Below, piece by piece: positions 1-11,200 of a stretch of DNA of 64,000 nt. This DNA comes from Terramyces sp. JEL0728. Taxonomy: Eukaryota; Chytridiomycota; Chytridiomycetes; Rhizophydiales; Terramycetaceae. The notes beneath the pieces are model-generated. The model worked only from the letters and a program-made list of their open reading frames with translations, was not told where the DNA came from and searched no databases. Made by a program: the position numbers and the translations under genes. The stretch covers positions 1 to 64,000 of the forward strand of contig JADIIU010000056.1 of assembly GCA_027603945.1 (NCBI GenBank), given 5' to 3'. Numbering within the stretch: position 1 is the first letter of the stretch; each line of letters begins with the position of its first letter.

Positions 1-210
1 GGAAAAATGGCATTGAATCTTGTTGTGTAGGTTATGTTTCCAAATGTTTTCAAACTATATATGGGAATATCTTAGATGGAAGAGTTTGCCAAATTCTTGA
101 AGTTTCGTCCAAGTCTGAAAATGGCTCTGAATTGCAAAGAAGTCTGGAGCACAATGGGCTAGCGACAGCCAAAATTATGTCGTAATAAAAGCATAAATTT
201 ATTCAATCTA
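1..210. other. No gene recognised at left edge
   Basis: I see no coding signal here. It lies 3' of the transposase gene and may hold the rest of that element, but I could not match a terminal inverted repeat to the other side. Confidence 0.5.
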
Positions 211-1562
211 TCACTGATTTTGATCTATAATCCTATGAGTAAAGCCAATGGATCGGGCAGTGTTCACAATGGATGAAGGTTTCACAGATTCCCATGCATC
301 TGCAACAAAAGTGGACATTACCCCTCGTTTTAAATTTGACTTTCTTCTCTTTTTTTGTGGTACGTTAATAATCTCTCCCAAAGGTGCCAAACCTAGGTTA
401 TCAAACTCTATAGTTTACTGTTTGGAGTTTTCCGTTCTTCCAACACCTTTTCCAAGTTTTGAACAACATGTTTTTGCTTTTCCTTTCTGATGTAATCCTT
501 AAAAGGCTTATTTATACCAACATCCAACATTTGAAGATGAGAAGTGGTGTTTTTTGGAAGCTGTACTTGCAAGCAACCCAATTCTGCAATCTTGTTCCTA
601 ATAGCTGAGGTTTGATGAGCTGCGAAGTTGTCCATCATTAATAACGCTGGACGAAATCCATGTATAGCTCTTTGGCATTCAAGAAATGGACCTAGACATT
701 CTTCTACCCAAACCATCATAACATCTTCATTACAAAAGTTTGTTTCATTGACAACAGCTACAACCCTTGGATCAACCTCCTTCTTTAAATTTTTGGCCAC
801 CGTTCCATCTGGTTTTGCTTTGAAGACAGTTAAAGGTTTCAGCTGTTCGCCTGTTAAGTTAACAGCAAGCAAAATAGAACAGCTACAATTTCCATTCAGT
901 CCTTTGACTGCTACTTTCTTTTTACCTTTGACATCAATTGTTTTTGATGGAAGAGTACCAAACTGTTCTCCAGTTTCATCCATGTTTATCACCATTGCAT
1001 TTGGTATGTCATACACTCGTACCAATTTCCGTACATAGTTGACAAAATCAATTCTGTATTTGGCCATTTCTTCCTCACTAATTTCATTTGAAACATGCGT
1101 CTTTCTTCTGATAACAAACCCATTCCTATCCATCACTCGATAAGTCCATGCAATTAACGAATCGAATGAGGTAAATTGATTTTCGGGGAATGAAAGTTCA
1201 ACATAGGCAGCTAAATCCATGTTTGAAATTGCCATATCGTACGAACGTTGACGATGAACATATGCAACCACAGCATCTTCAATATCTGGATACTTTTTCT
1301 TTGGCCCTGGATGTAGCTTCTTTTTGTATAAATTTGTTTCAGCAAATATTTTGATCCTGTTTTCAGGCTGCAACCATCTGTATATACACTTGGTGTTAGC
1401 TAAGGTAATAAGGCTGGCTTTTTCAACTGGATTTGGGTGGTCAATACTGGTAAAGTAATCCACAAGGAATAATGCTTTCCTTTTTAGTCTAATTTCGTAT
1501 TGAACCCTGGTTTTTTTTAGCAAATCAGGATTAATATCCATTGTAGTTAATTCAGGCTGCAT
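211..1562 (-). CDS. pogo/Tigger-like DDE transposase (one 26-nt intron)
   Basis: Transposase of the pogo/Tigger (CENP-B/Jerky-like) group, which cuts and re-inserts DNA at TA sites. The N-terminal part is basic and suited to DNA binding. The catalytic triad is visible: D in NMDETG, D in LMMDNFAAHQT, and a third D in LDVGINKPF. The main frame stops at 408, but removing GTAAAC...AACCTAG (393-418, 26 nt) joins it in phase to a conserved tail (KKRRK, then ADAWESV...SIGF). This gives about 441 aa, a normal length for the group. I see no disabling stop apart from the one inside the inferred intron, so it could be a recently active copy or a domesticated gene. The alternative to the intron is a frameshifted pseudogene. 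Confidence 0.8.
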
Positions 1563-1601
1563 TTTACCCTTATTAGTTGAGTATTTCTATAAAAATTATT
1601 T

Positions 1602-1661
1602 GGTATAAGAGAAAATCTCAAATCTCTATTGAAAATTTTTTTTTTTTAATTCTCTTATACC
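1602..1661. repeat. 12-bp inverted repeat 5' of the transposase
   Basis: GGTATAAGAGAA (1602-1613) and TTCTCTTATACC (1650-1661) are perfect inverted copies about 36 bp apart around a poly-T run. This could be part of a transposon end, a small MITE-like insertion, or a transcript hairpin. I found no matching copy on the 3' side of the transposase. Confidence 0.5.
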
Positions 1662-2645
1662 ACGATAAATACGGTAGCCATTATTTTGTTCCTTTTGTTG
1701 ACTGCTTCGCCACTTGGTGTCTGAAACAGATAGCGTGTTTTTTTTCCTAAAGGAATCGTTTAGTTGAAGAAAACGTGACTAAAGACGGTGAAGGAATAGA
1801 GATGGTGACACGATTGTGGTGGTTTGATTCACAAATGGCGACTTAATAAGGATATTACTAAATCGAGTTGTATAAAAGGACAATTTTGTCCAAAATCCAT
1901 AGATGAACCAGACTCGTATGGTCTATTTCGTATTATTTGCAATTGATTTCTTGTCAATTCAACCTTCCTGGTATAGTGTGTGCACTAACAAAGATAATGG
2001 CTTCTCGCATGTTCATTTACTTTTTAGGTTGGCTCCGGCAGCAGTGCAGTGCTAGTTTAGCAGAGTGCTGGGTAGTACAGATTCTGGCACTCCTCGAAAG
2101 TTGCTGTAATCAACAAAAACTTGGTTTTCATCTGGATATGTCGGCCGTAAACTTAAAACTGTTGTTGGTTTCGCACGAGCCATGCTAGTTTAGTTGGTTC
2201 ACATTTGCAACGCACACTGCGGAATGGACAAGTAGGTTTATACCGACGCAGCCTTTCCAAAATGTCTAGATATAATCAGGTGGATTCACAACACCTTTTG
2301 GTACACCTAATGGGAGCGCAGTGGTTCAACACCAATGATTCGTTGCAAAGGATATCTTTTGGGGTACATGGTAATTATAGAGGATATCATTGATCATATA
2401 GGACGAGAATAACATTCTCTATAGACACGAGACACGTGTTTAACCTATTCGGCATCGGATTTCCAAAGTGCACTTGATGAATTGAGTAGGCTTTTGGGTA
2501 TTTTCGAGGCTGTTCAGGCAATGAATCCCCCTTTGCAACAATTATAAATCGCTATTCAATAGGATATTTTCGTTTGGATGTATGTTGAATGGCCGTTGAG
2601 ACACTGACGAGACCGCATGCAGACGGTAAAACGTGGTTCTGAAAG
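1662..2645. other. Intergenic, no gene recognised
   Basis: Two short open frames (1937-2188, 2205-2393) have no recognisable domain and no family support. I treat the stretch as upstream region of the HNH nuclease gene. Confidence 0.5.
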
Positions 2646-2653
2646 TATAAATA
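2646..2653 (+). promoter_or_regulatory. TATA box of the HNH nuclease gene
   Basis: TATAAATA lies 26 nt before the ATG at 2680. The same box-to-ATG spacing recurs at the zinc-finger genes and at ATP sulfurylase, so 5' leaders here appear very short. Confidence 0.6.
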
Positions 2654-2679
2654 ACTCGTGAGCAGCCGGAAAACGACAA

Positions 2680-3168
2680 ATGAAGTTATTATTGGTTTCC
2701 AGTGCCTTTGCAGCAGCAGTTCTCAACCAGGCATCTAGCTACAACATCATTCCAAGCTATACTCCAGGCTGCTTGTGCACCACAAGTGATGCCAACTATC
2801 AAGAAGCTCGTTATAAAGAAGGAATCGCATATTGTAAAAGAAACGTTGGCACTGCTGAAAAAACAAGAGTTGCCAACAACTATGGCGTGCCTAAATCTAC
2901 TTGGTCCAATTATGAATTTGATCACTTTATTCCACTAGCTATCGGCGGATCTGATGATGATTACAACTTGTGGCCAGAACCATTGACTGCTGACAATTCG
3001 CTTGCCAAAGATAAAGTTGAAGCGCAGGCATACAGAGGCATGAATGATGGAAGCTTGACCCAAAGAGAGGCAGTAAAATTGATTCTTGATTGGACTAATC
3101 AAAATCTTGGTCAAAATTATGACCTTGACACAGTTATGGGCAATGCTTGTTCCGGACAAAATTCTTGA
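2680..3168 (+). CDS. Secreted HNH-type nuclease-like protein
   Basis: A 162-aa protein with a clear N-terminal signal peptide (hydrophobic run, cleavage probably near residue 20). The core reads YEFDHFIPLAIGG (Asp81-His82) followed by YNLWPEP (Asn96), the DH...N arrangement of HNH/His-Me finger endonucleases. AKDKVE follows, as in many bacterial proteins of this type. Four cysteines (31, 33, 52, 158) suit an extracellular protein. I infer a secreted DNase or RNase for nutrition or competition. The family is best known to me from bacteria, so horizontal transfer is possible. No intron is needed. The stop is followed at once by AATAAA. Confidence 0.75.
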   Translation: MKLLLVSSAFAAAVLNQASSYNIIPSYTPGCLCTTSDANYQEARYKEGIAYCKRNVGTAEKTRVANNYGVPKSTWSNYEFDHFIPLAIGGSDDDYNLWPEPLTADNSLAKDKVEAQAYRGMNDGSLTQREAVKLILDWTNQNLGQNYDLDTVMGNACSGQNS

Positions 3169-3683
3169 ATAAACTAGATTGAAATGTTTCTGGTTATGAA
3201 TCGCCAGATGCAAAGTAAAACAAAATGCAAATCTTTATACAAATAATTTATTTCCTTTTTTTACATATTCTGCGGTTTTGGAATCCCATATTCGGGATAA
3301 TAGTTTTAACCACCTTGATTCTTTTTATGCATTCATCGCAGTACAACCCAGTGCACTGCAAGTCACAGCCATTTAAACAAAAGTTGGGGAATACCGACTC
3401 ATCCACCGACGAGGTTTGTGGATGAGTGTTTTTAATATTCAGGAAAGGCATTCTAAAGTGTAAAAATTCATGGGTTTTCTCTTTCTTTTATACTTGCATT
3501 GAGTCATACCAGCCGCTTGTAAATGTCAATTTTTTTCCTTTTACAGCAAAGGAGTCATTAATCCAGAGACTTCTGGGAGGTGTGGACAAGAAATAGTCAT
3601 CTGATTATTCCAGCAGTGTCTCATGCCAATGGGATGAACTTACAGTCGAGCTAGAGCCTTGAAAACGTAGTGAACCAAATATT
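3169..3683. other. Intergenic, nothing recognised
   Basis: Region between the convergent HNH nuclease and MAD2 genes. I see no domain-bearing frame or RNA gene. Confidence 0.5.
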
Positions 3684-4295
3684 TTATTCCTGAAGTTTGT
3701 AAGATACCATAGAATCGATTTTATAATCGTTAGTATTCAGTGATCTCAATTTTACAATCGTTGGGTCTGAAATAAGCTTTGCGTCAGAGTCAATCTGCAT
3801 TAATTTCAATTACCCACTCTGATGGTACTTGAATATTCCTGTCGGTATAGGCTAGCACACTAAAAGTCATGTTTTCAGGAAGGATTGGGAGAAACCCAAC
3901 ACTGGCAGTAATTTGCCTGATAATTGCGCTGATTTCTGCATGAATTTCCCTTTCCTTTCTCTCCTTGTTTTCTTTAGTGATGTTTAATTCAAACTGCCAG
4001 CGTTCCCGAACTTCTAGTGTTTCCTTGTCTATTAAAACCAAAACCAGCGACCATATTTGACGAGTTGATATCCATACCTTCACTTGAGCCAATATTTGTG
4101 CCAGATACTTGGACAGAGCCTCATCCTGCGATACAAACAGCGACAAGTTGTACTTTTTAACCACCTTGAAACCTAATGTCAGTCATGCTTACAGTCTGGC
4201 GAATAGAGCTCCCTCTGGTACAAGATTGAATTGATGCTGTATTCAAAAAACTCTACGACGATATCTGCTTCACCAACTAGTGCGATATTTTTCAT
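3684..4295 (-). CDS. MAD2: MAD2 spindle checkpoint protein (HORMA domain)
   Basis: HORMA-domain protein that inhibits CDC20/APC at unattached kinetochores. Visible blocks are ADIVVEFFEYSINSILYQR near the N-terminus, RWQFEL, IIRQITASVGFLP, and VPSEW. A simple reading would stop after VPSEWVIEINAD and lack the safety-belt C-terminus. A 19-nt intron (3795-3813) restores VKLRSLNT...SMVSYK, as expected for MAD2. A second intron (4173-4192, GTAAGC...CTGACATTAG, 20 nt) joins the first exon. The spliced frame gives 190 aa, close to the usual ~200. The start at 4295 fits the family. It diverges from MCM7, with 183 bp between the two ATGs, which suggests a shared cell-cycle promoter. Confidence 0.9.
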
Positions 4296-4478
4296 CTTTT
4301 TTGTAAAGAAAATACGAGGTAAATGTCGCCTCAGATTAGAATGATGTAAAAAATGAACTGAGCTCTATCGCTCCTCACTATTGGATTCGTACCATCCCAA
4401 ATACCCGTCTGTCTCAATTTCATTGCATGTCCGAAAGTTCAAACTTTTAAATTCGCTCGAAAAAGATTTGCAAATCTA

Positions 4479-6820
4479 ATGTCTACTCCAGCAATTAATA
4501 TTGGGATTGACTATGCACAAGAAAAAGGTTATCTTTGACTAATATCAGGTACAGTGACGACTGACTTGAGTGAAAATCAAGGATATCTTGGACAACTATA
4601 AACCAACAGATTATATCAGTTTCAGCGACATGTTGGCAGAAGTTGCTCAGCAGAAATTATCCAAAATTGAAATTGAACTTGACCAACTAGCAATGGTACC
4701 TCGTTCTTAATTACAGATCACTGATCAATCTCTATTATTAAATATTGAACAAAACACAAAGAGATACACAAGCTTGTTTTGCCAAGTTGTTGATTCTATG
4801 CTTCCAGATCAAACAGATCAAGTAATCATTGCTAATATCAGCCAACTGACGATTCAGATCCACTTTCTGTTTTAATTTACCAACGAACAAAGAGAAATCA
4901 AGAAGATGGAAACGGAGCTATTTCCTTCCCTCCAGAATTAGTCCGCAAATAGTATTTATTATTAATTTAGCAACTTGACTTTTGTTCCTAGAACCTCCAT
5001 GAAAATGGTGTCTGTTCGCCAAGTAAAGGGAGATATGGTTGGGAAAATGGTTAAAATCAAAGGAATGGTGACTAGAGTCAGTAATGTGAAGCCTTTATGT
5101 GTCGTATCTGCATACTCTTGCGATTCATGTGGTCACGAAGTATTCCAAGATGTAGTAATCATCTAATCTAGGTTACAAACGCAACTTGGACTCCAATTTC
5201 TGTTTGCCCTTCTTCTCAATGCCAAACAAACAACACTAAAGGAAGACTATATTTACAAACCAGAGGCTGTAAATTTGTAAAGTTCCAAGAGATGAAGTTG
5301 CAAGAATTGACTGATCAAGTGCCAATGGGACATATCCCCCGATCTATGACGGTATATCTCACTCAGGAACAAACCAGAACTGTCAATCCTGGTGAAATTG
5401 TAGTCGTTGGTGGGTGTATACTTCCAATCCCATTCACAGGATACAAAGCCATTAGAGCCGGTTTGATCACCGACACATACTTGGAAGCACACCACGTATT
5501 GCAAATGAAAACTCAGTATGCTGACATGACCTTGACTGAAAGTATCAGAGAAGAGATTCACGCGAACGCAAATCAGCCTGGAATTTACGATCGCTTAGCC
5601 CACTCTATCGCACCAGAAATCTATGGCCATGAGGATGTAAAAAAGGCTCTGTTATTGATGCTGGTTGGCGGATCAAACAAGGAAACAGCTGACGGAATGA
5701 AGGTGCGTGGTGATTTGAATATTTGTTTGATGGGCGATCCCGGGGTTGCGAAATCCCAATTGCTCAAGCATATCTGCAAAATTGCACCCCGTGCAGTATA
5801 TACCACTGGCAGAGGTTCATCTGGTGTTGGGTTGACAGCATCTGTTACACGCGATCCAGTTACTGATGAAATGGTTCTTGAAGGTGGTGCATTGGTGTTA
5901 GCTGACAATGGAGTAGCTTGTATCGATGAATTTGACAAGATGGACGAAACAGATCGTACGGCCATACACGAAGTTATGGAGCAGCAGACAATCAGTATCA
6001 GCAAAGCCGGCATTACTACAACGTTGAACGCTCGTACTTGTATTTTGGCAGCTGCCAATCCTCGCTATGGCCGCTACAATCCAAGAATGAAACCAACAGA
6101 CAACATCAACCTCCCAGCTGCATTATTATCTCGATTTGATTTGCTTTTCTTGTTGCTTGATAAACCATCAATTGAGTCTGACTTGAAGTTGGCACAGCAC
6201 GTCACCTTTGTTCACCGCTGTTTGAAACACCCCGTAAATGAAGATATTTCAGTATTGGAGCCTAATTTGATCAAGTAGCATTTATTAACACCAGACATTA
6301 CATTTCAGTTGCCCGTACTTTCCAGCCGACATTACTTCCTGCCACTGCAGACCATGTTATTAACTCTTATGTAAATCTGCGTAAAAGAGCCGACGAAACT
6401 CAAGATTTCCAATACACATGTGCTAGAACATTATTGTCCATCATTCGTCTGGCTTCTGCATTGGTAATACACATCTAACATTAGACTCGTTTAAGATTCT
6501 CTAATGAAATTACCGAACTAGATGTAGATGAAGCTCTTCGATTACTTCAAGTTTCCAAAGCATCATTGAACCACAAACCAATTTTCAAAAAGGACGCGAC
6601 TAGTGCGATCTTTGAATGTATCAAGGAAATGTGCACCCGTTCAAATGGCCAATTACAACCAACCATCAACTTGGGGGATGTTCGCGAACGTATCTTGTCC
6701 AAAGGTTACACAGAGTCTGATTTGTTGAAATGTATTGAAACCTATACTGACGACGATGTATGGATGGTTAGTGGCCAAGATTCTAGTATGTTGAGATGGT
6801 TGGGTATTCAAGATGATTAG
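4479..6820 (+). CDS. MCM7: MCM7 replicative helicase subunit
   Basis: Subunit of the MCM2-7 helicase that unwinds DNA at replication forks. Recognised by [11 protein letters not shown], the zinc finger (CDSCGHE ... CPSSQC), Walker [10 protein letters not shown], the Walker B region IDEFDKM, and the arginine finger SRFD. Eight exons are needed: 4479-4527, 4571-4695, 4717-4821, 4842-4951, 4971-5151, 5172-6274, 6295-6463, 6485-6820. They sum to 725 aa, a normal length. Six introns are 19-21 nt. The first gap (4528-4570) is 43 nt and splits cleanly into a 21-nt and a 22-nt intron with no exon between. The spliced N-terminus DYAQEKVKIKDIL matches the family, which supports the join. Confidence 0.93.
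4528..4570 (+). other. Tandem array of two mini-introns in MCM7
   Basis: Unit 1 is 4528-4548 (GTTATC...CTAATATCAG, 21 nt). Unit 2 is 4549-4570 (GTACAG...CTGACTTGAG, 22 nt). Each has its own donor, branch-like motif and acceptor. They abut as CAG|GT, so splicing unit 1 would recreate a donor at the exon edge. Only removal of both keeps the MCM7 frame. Confidence 0.7.
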
Positions 6821-6938
6821 ATATCTAATAAAACCCATAATTACATCAACTTTTATTCATCTAGACCGTACCGCCGTTACCATATCAGTTTTAATAAATC
6901 AAAATGAAGGTTGGCCTGAAGTAGCTTTGAGCACGCAA

Positions 6939-7877
6939 TCAATCAAACAACTTCCCAATCTGGTTTTTTGGCTTACCGTAGTAACCTTTATAAGCCAAAT
7001 CCTTTTCTGAATACCCATTTTTCCATGTGCCTCTGAATTGGTGCTGTAATACACACGTTGGGTTATCGTGTCTGCAATCAATTCCGGTCCACTCTTTACC
7101 TAGCACGCATATAGTTTCATGCCCCCATTTACACTGAACAACGCTTTTTGGAAACATTTTCAGGTTGTTCCAGGACAGACCGCCTACTACAGCTGTATCT
7201 AGATAATCACATACTTTTCTGTTAACAAAATCAGTGATAATCCCGCTGCCTGCAATCTCTTGAACATCATAATATCCAATTTTGTTTGCGCCGGCCTCTG
7301 TTTTCTCAATTTCTACTATAATCCTATCCAACAATTTCCTGATAAACTGAGATTTCTTGATTTGTGCAAACATTGCCCAGGTTTGTAACTGGCCCATCCT
7401 GACTGGCGGTATTTCCTCAATTGAATATCGTTCGTGCTCTATTCCAAAAATTATCTGACACTCCTTGGTCTTTGGATGATCTATAAAATATGAAGGGTAG
7501 TTGACATAAGGAATAACGTCTAAATCTACACTGGCTCCGCCATTGTAATAAAGCGAAACTATTTTCATAAAGTCTCCTTGAACTATTGGATACAAGTGCA
7601 ACTTTTCCAGTGCTCGCACTTCCTTCACCGCCATGACTTTTGAAATAAGAGGATGATCAGCATGTATACGGTTAATTATTGTATCGTTCAGAGTCACCTT
7701 GATCCATTTATCAATGTTATCCAGTTCATAATCGGTTTTGTTGCCCATAAACACAAACGACACTTGATACCTGTCCATCTTTTGAGCTTTGACCAAATTC
7801 GCCATGTAGCCCGACTGCCAGATTGCATACAGTTGATACAGGGCCAATAACCCTACGAACAACAAACACCTGCACAA
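6939..7877 (-). CDS. GT32-like membrane glycosyltransferase (start uncertain)
   Basis: Resembles the OCH1/GT32 class of Golgi transferases that move a sugar from a nucleotide sugar. The DXD-containing block YYNGGASVDLD sits at residues 111-120. A hydrophobic N-terminal segment (residues 4-21) predicts a type II membrane protein. Later cysteine- and Trp-rich sequence (CKWGHETICVLG) is probably lumenal. No ATG lies between the upstream SF3B6 stop (7922) and this frame. The first in-frame ATG (MANLVK) would delete the membrane anchor. I give the frame from a TTG at 7877. A 56-nt intron from the end of SF3B6 (GTAATATAAT... to ...TTTTGTGCAG) would join the two in phase, which may be coincidence. 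Confidence 0.65.
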   Translation of the reverse strand: MCRCLLFVGLLALYQLYAIWQSGYMANLVKAQKMDRYQVSFVFMGNKTDYELDNIDKWIKVTLNDTIINRIHADHPLISKVMAVKEVRALEKLHLYPIVQGDFMKIVSLYYNGGASVDLDVIPYVNYPSYFIDHPKTKECQIIFGIEHERYSIEEIPPVRMGQLQTWAMFAQIKKSQFIRKLLDRIIVEIEKTEAGANKIGYYDVQEIAGSGIITDFVNRKVCDYLDTAVVGGLSWNNLKMFPKSVVQCKWGHETICVLGKEWTGIDCRHDNPTCVLQHQFRGTWKNGYSEKDLAYKGYYGKPKNQIGKLFD

Positions 7878-7921
7878 AACCCGTTGTGGTTGAATTGTAA
7901 GAAAAATGTAAAAATATTATA

Positions 7922-8218
7922 TTACTTTTCCCTTTTAGCAGCTTTGGACTGCGAATAAAACAGCACGATAAGATATCTTCCTTGTAAATTGAACCCAGAC
8001 AAATGCTCTTGAGCTTGCTTTGCGTCGTATAGATCTTCGTACACCACAAATGCGGTTCCTCTGGTATCGTTTGCATTTCCAAGTCGTATTTGTCTGATTG
8101 CCCCATACTTTCCAAATAAATCGTACATATCTTCGCTCGTTATTTTATATGGAAGATTTCTGACAAATAGTGCCCTATTTACATCTGGTGGAAGTTTTCC
8201 CTTATTTGCGAAAGCCAT
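7922..8218 (-). CDS. SF3B6: SF3B6 / p14, branch-point-contacting U2 snRNP protein
   Basis: Small RRM protein of the SF3b complex that contacts the branch-point adenosine. Diagnostic blocks are [26 protein letters not shown] (RNP2/RNP1 region) and [11 protein letters not shown]. It is 98 aa. The animal protein is about 125 aa because of a C-terminal helix (KKKEEQLKLLKEKYG-type) that is absent here. The shortening is notable in a genome where branch point and acceptor are nearly fused. It lies 34 bp downstream of the dynein stop on the same strand. Confidence 0.9.
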   Translation of the reverse strand: MAFANKGKLPPDVNRALFVRNLPYKITSEDMYDLFGKYGAIRQIRLGNANDTRGTAFVVYEDLYDAKQAQEHLSGFNLQGRYLIVLFYSQSKAAKREK

Positions 8219-8252
8219 AAGATTTTAGAAACTTTTTCGAGATCAAATTTTA

Positions 8253-11200
8253 TTAAGCAATAATTGCAACGGATCTCTTGATGATTTCTGATCGCTTTGG
8301 GTGGTTACTAGTGAATTCAAAAAGGACATGTTGCCGGTGAGCATTGGAATAAATTGGAATTGCAACATTTCCTGCTGTACTTGATTGAGCCCAGTAGATA
8401 AACATTGCTCCAAGGTGGAATGGATTGACTTGGTCACTTAGTTCCAAACTGCCATTTACCAACGCTGCGCCTTCCAGCTTCATGTTGACGACTTCAAAAC
8501 ATGTGGTTTTTGGCTTATCGCCAATTGTGCAGTTCAGTTGCAAGTGTTCAAGCGAAACCCCAATAGCCTTTGAAGTATATTGTCTAGTTGCAGTCAAGAA
8601 CGCTCTAGGGTCAAACAGCGCTCCAATCGAGATTTTTGAGTGGATTGGTTCAATTGACTTTGAAATTTCATTTGTTTGTTTAAACTTCACACCAACTTCG
8701 TTGATAAAGGCTTGTAAGGATTTGAATGGAGTGCTATAAGTAATCCAGTGGGATGGAATCACACCTACATTAAAAATCAACTACTTTTCCCAATATCTTG
8801 CAGTAATGAACGAGAATAATTGGTTTGGTGTGTTTTTCCATTCAAAATATCCATTAATAACGCTAAATCGGATGAAATAGTGTCATGCAATGTTTTGGCT
8901 AACTTGAACTCGTTTCGGAAATATCTGCTTACAGAGTCATTGCCTTCAGTTCTGAATGAATCAGCAATCTTTGGGATTAAATCAAGCCATCCAACAATCT
9001 TGCTCTTCAGGGATGATTTCCATTGTACAACTTCCTGGTCAACCAATGAGTTTTCGATAATACCATCCAAAGTTCGAAGTTTGGAAAGGATTTCGAGAGT
9101 TTTCTTTTGCTTCATAAGCAAGTCTGCATCCTGGGACAACCCAATCCAGTTTGGTGGTTGAGACTCTTCCAGCTTGTTCACCCATTCTAAAAATTGGCTG
9201 ATTTTCACTCCTTCTGGAGTCACCAGCAGGGGCTGGCTCTTCAAGCTTTCCACCAGCTTAAAGTCGGCACTGTAAATTGCTGGATTCAAGAATTGATTAA
9301 TCAACGTTTCCAGCATTGTTTGATCAACCTTCCTATCAATCTTACCACCATAAACATTTTGAGAGAGCAGCATTCGTAAAGCTTCCCACGGAATAGATTC
9401 TGGTGCAATATTTGATCTTCCGTTGCTAGCAAATGCAAACCAAGTATCCAAAATCTTCACCGCAATATCGAAATCTGAATCGTTGAAATCATAATTCTTT
9501 GTCCAGCCAATAGGTAGGTAACGGACCCTCTCCAAAATCACAGAATGTACCCAGGCTAACATGAATAGTGCGCGTTGCTTTTCGATAGGTCCTTGCAGAT
9601 AGTTTCTGGAAATTGAATTCAAGGAGTCCTTGATGCACGAGCGAATTCCAGACGGTGGTTCAAAAATCATAATTTGTGAGCCCCTCAACAGGTTAACAGG
9701 TATACCTGGGTGAACTTCGCAAGTAATAAACAGTTTGAATTGAGGAGCCTGGTAACTGACTACTTTCTTTTCCAATGCTGATAGCCAGTGCAGAGATAAA
9801 TGAGCATTTCGGACAAGCACCCAAGAACCTTGCTTGGCAGCTTGAGCAATGGCGTTATCAGCGCTTTGAATACTTTCGTTCGAGCCCATTGCTACTAACA
9901 TCAAATGTTTGCCCTCTCCTGTTGCTAGTGATTCCACTCTATGGCTGACATCATATCCTTTGTAGTTGAATAAAATGGTAGGCTTGATTTTATATCCACT
10001 CGGCTGTGTTTCTTTCAGTAATGTCGAGAACTTCTTGTCGTTGTGATCCAATGTGAACAAAGAACCGAAAATTGATTTTAGATACCCCGTTACGGCGTCA
10101 ACGAATCTATCAGGTCGAATAGTTTGAATAATCAAAAGTCTCTGGAAGGCATTACATACACCTAGTATTAATTGCATTTACCAAGCGCACCAGACGATAA
10201 AACATTCAGCAATTTGTTTTCAGGAGCAGAATCGTCCAGTAATGACTTCCAGACATCAGAGTTCTGCAAAACTACGTTCGGAAGGCAATCAAAGACCGAG
10301 ATATTTGAAAGTTGATCAATTTTGATTGCCAGGCTATTACCTACAAGATCTTGTAACTCGGGATCAAACTTAGTGTGCACAATATCATGCCCTGAGGTCA
10401 AATATTCCCATTCATCTCCTTTCACTGCAACTTCACTCTTGATACGGGAAATCAAAAGCGCAAACACTGGCAAGTCTTCTTGGCGTAATGCAAATGATAC
10501 GCATTCGTAAACAGTGGTGAAGATGCTTGTTTCCAGCACATCTACTTTATCCTTTGGTACAGAGTCAGAAGCAAGTATTCCATCTACAATGTCAAAGAAA
10601 AATTCCAGAGAAAATGCATAGAAAAACTGTACACTGTGCAACTGTTCAATACAGAAAAATAGAGAAGAACACCTCTGTGCGAGCGGCTTGAATAAGGAAG
10701 TAACCGAGTCGACTTCAGAGAGAACTTGGGCTGTTTGCGATACCTTTTCAAGGATTTCTGAAGCCTCCTTTTTCAGATTTTCTAAAGAGTTCATCACGAC
10801 ATCATCATCCAAGATATTGCTCTTTGATTCATTCAATGAAGCAAGCAGTTCTTTTTCCAGGATATGGAGTCTCAACTGGAATTCGCCTTGAGCCTTGAGT
10901 AAGTCTTTTCTCTTCTTTTCAATGTCTGCTCGAGCCGACTTCATAAATTTATCCAAGCATTGTACTGTCAAACTTCCAGGGGTAACTGTAAAGTTGACAA
11001 ATGTCACTCGGCTGCAAATATCCGGAATAAATTTGACTAACGGGTTCTTTGTAATCATAAATAGCATGAACGTTGATGAAAAGTCAATTTCCTTCTTACC
11101 AAGTCTAATCAAGTTTCTTCCACCGCTCTTCCAAACTTGTTTGTTTAAGATTGGATTCAGAATTGGGTCGTAATCTTCCGCATCCTGAATGATAATTGGA

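Noticed and set aside
1937..2393. Two small plus-strand frames
   Set aside because: No domain, no family members, composition like non-coding sequence.
3787..3813. MAD2 truncated before the safety belt
   Set aside because: A 19-nt intron at 3795-3813 restores the whole C-terminus.
5155..5171. 17-nt intron in MCM7
   Set aside because: It breaks the frame. The 20-nt option 5152-5171 gives [11 protein letters not shown], as in the family.
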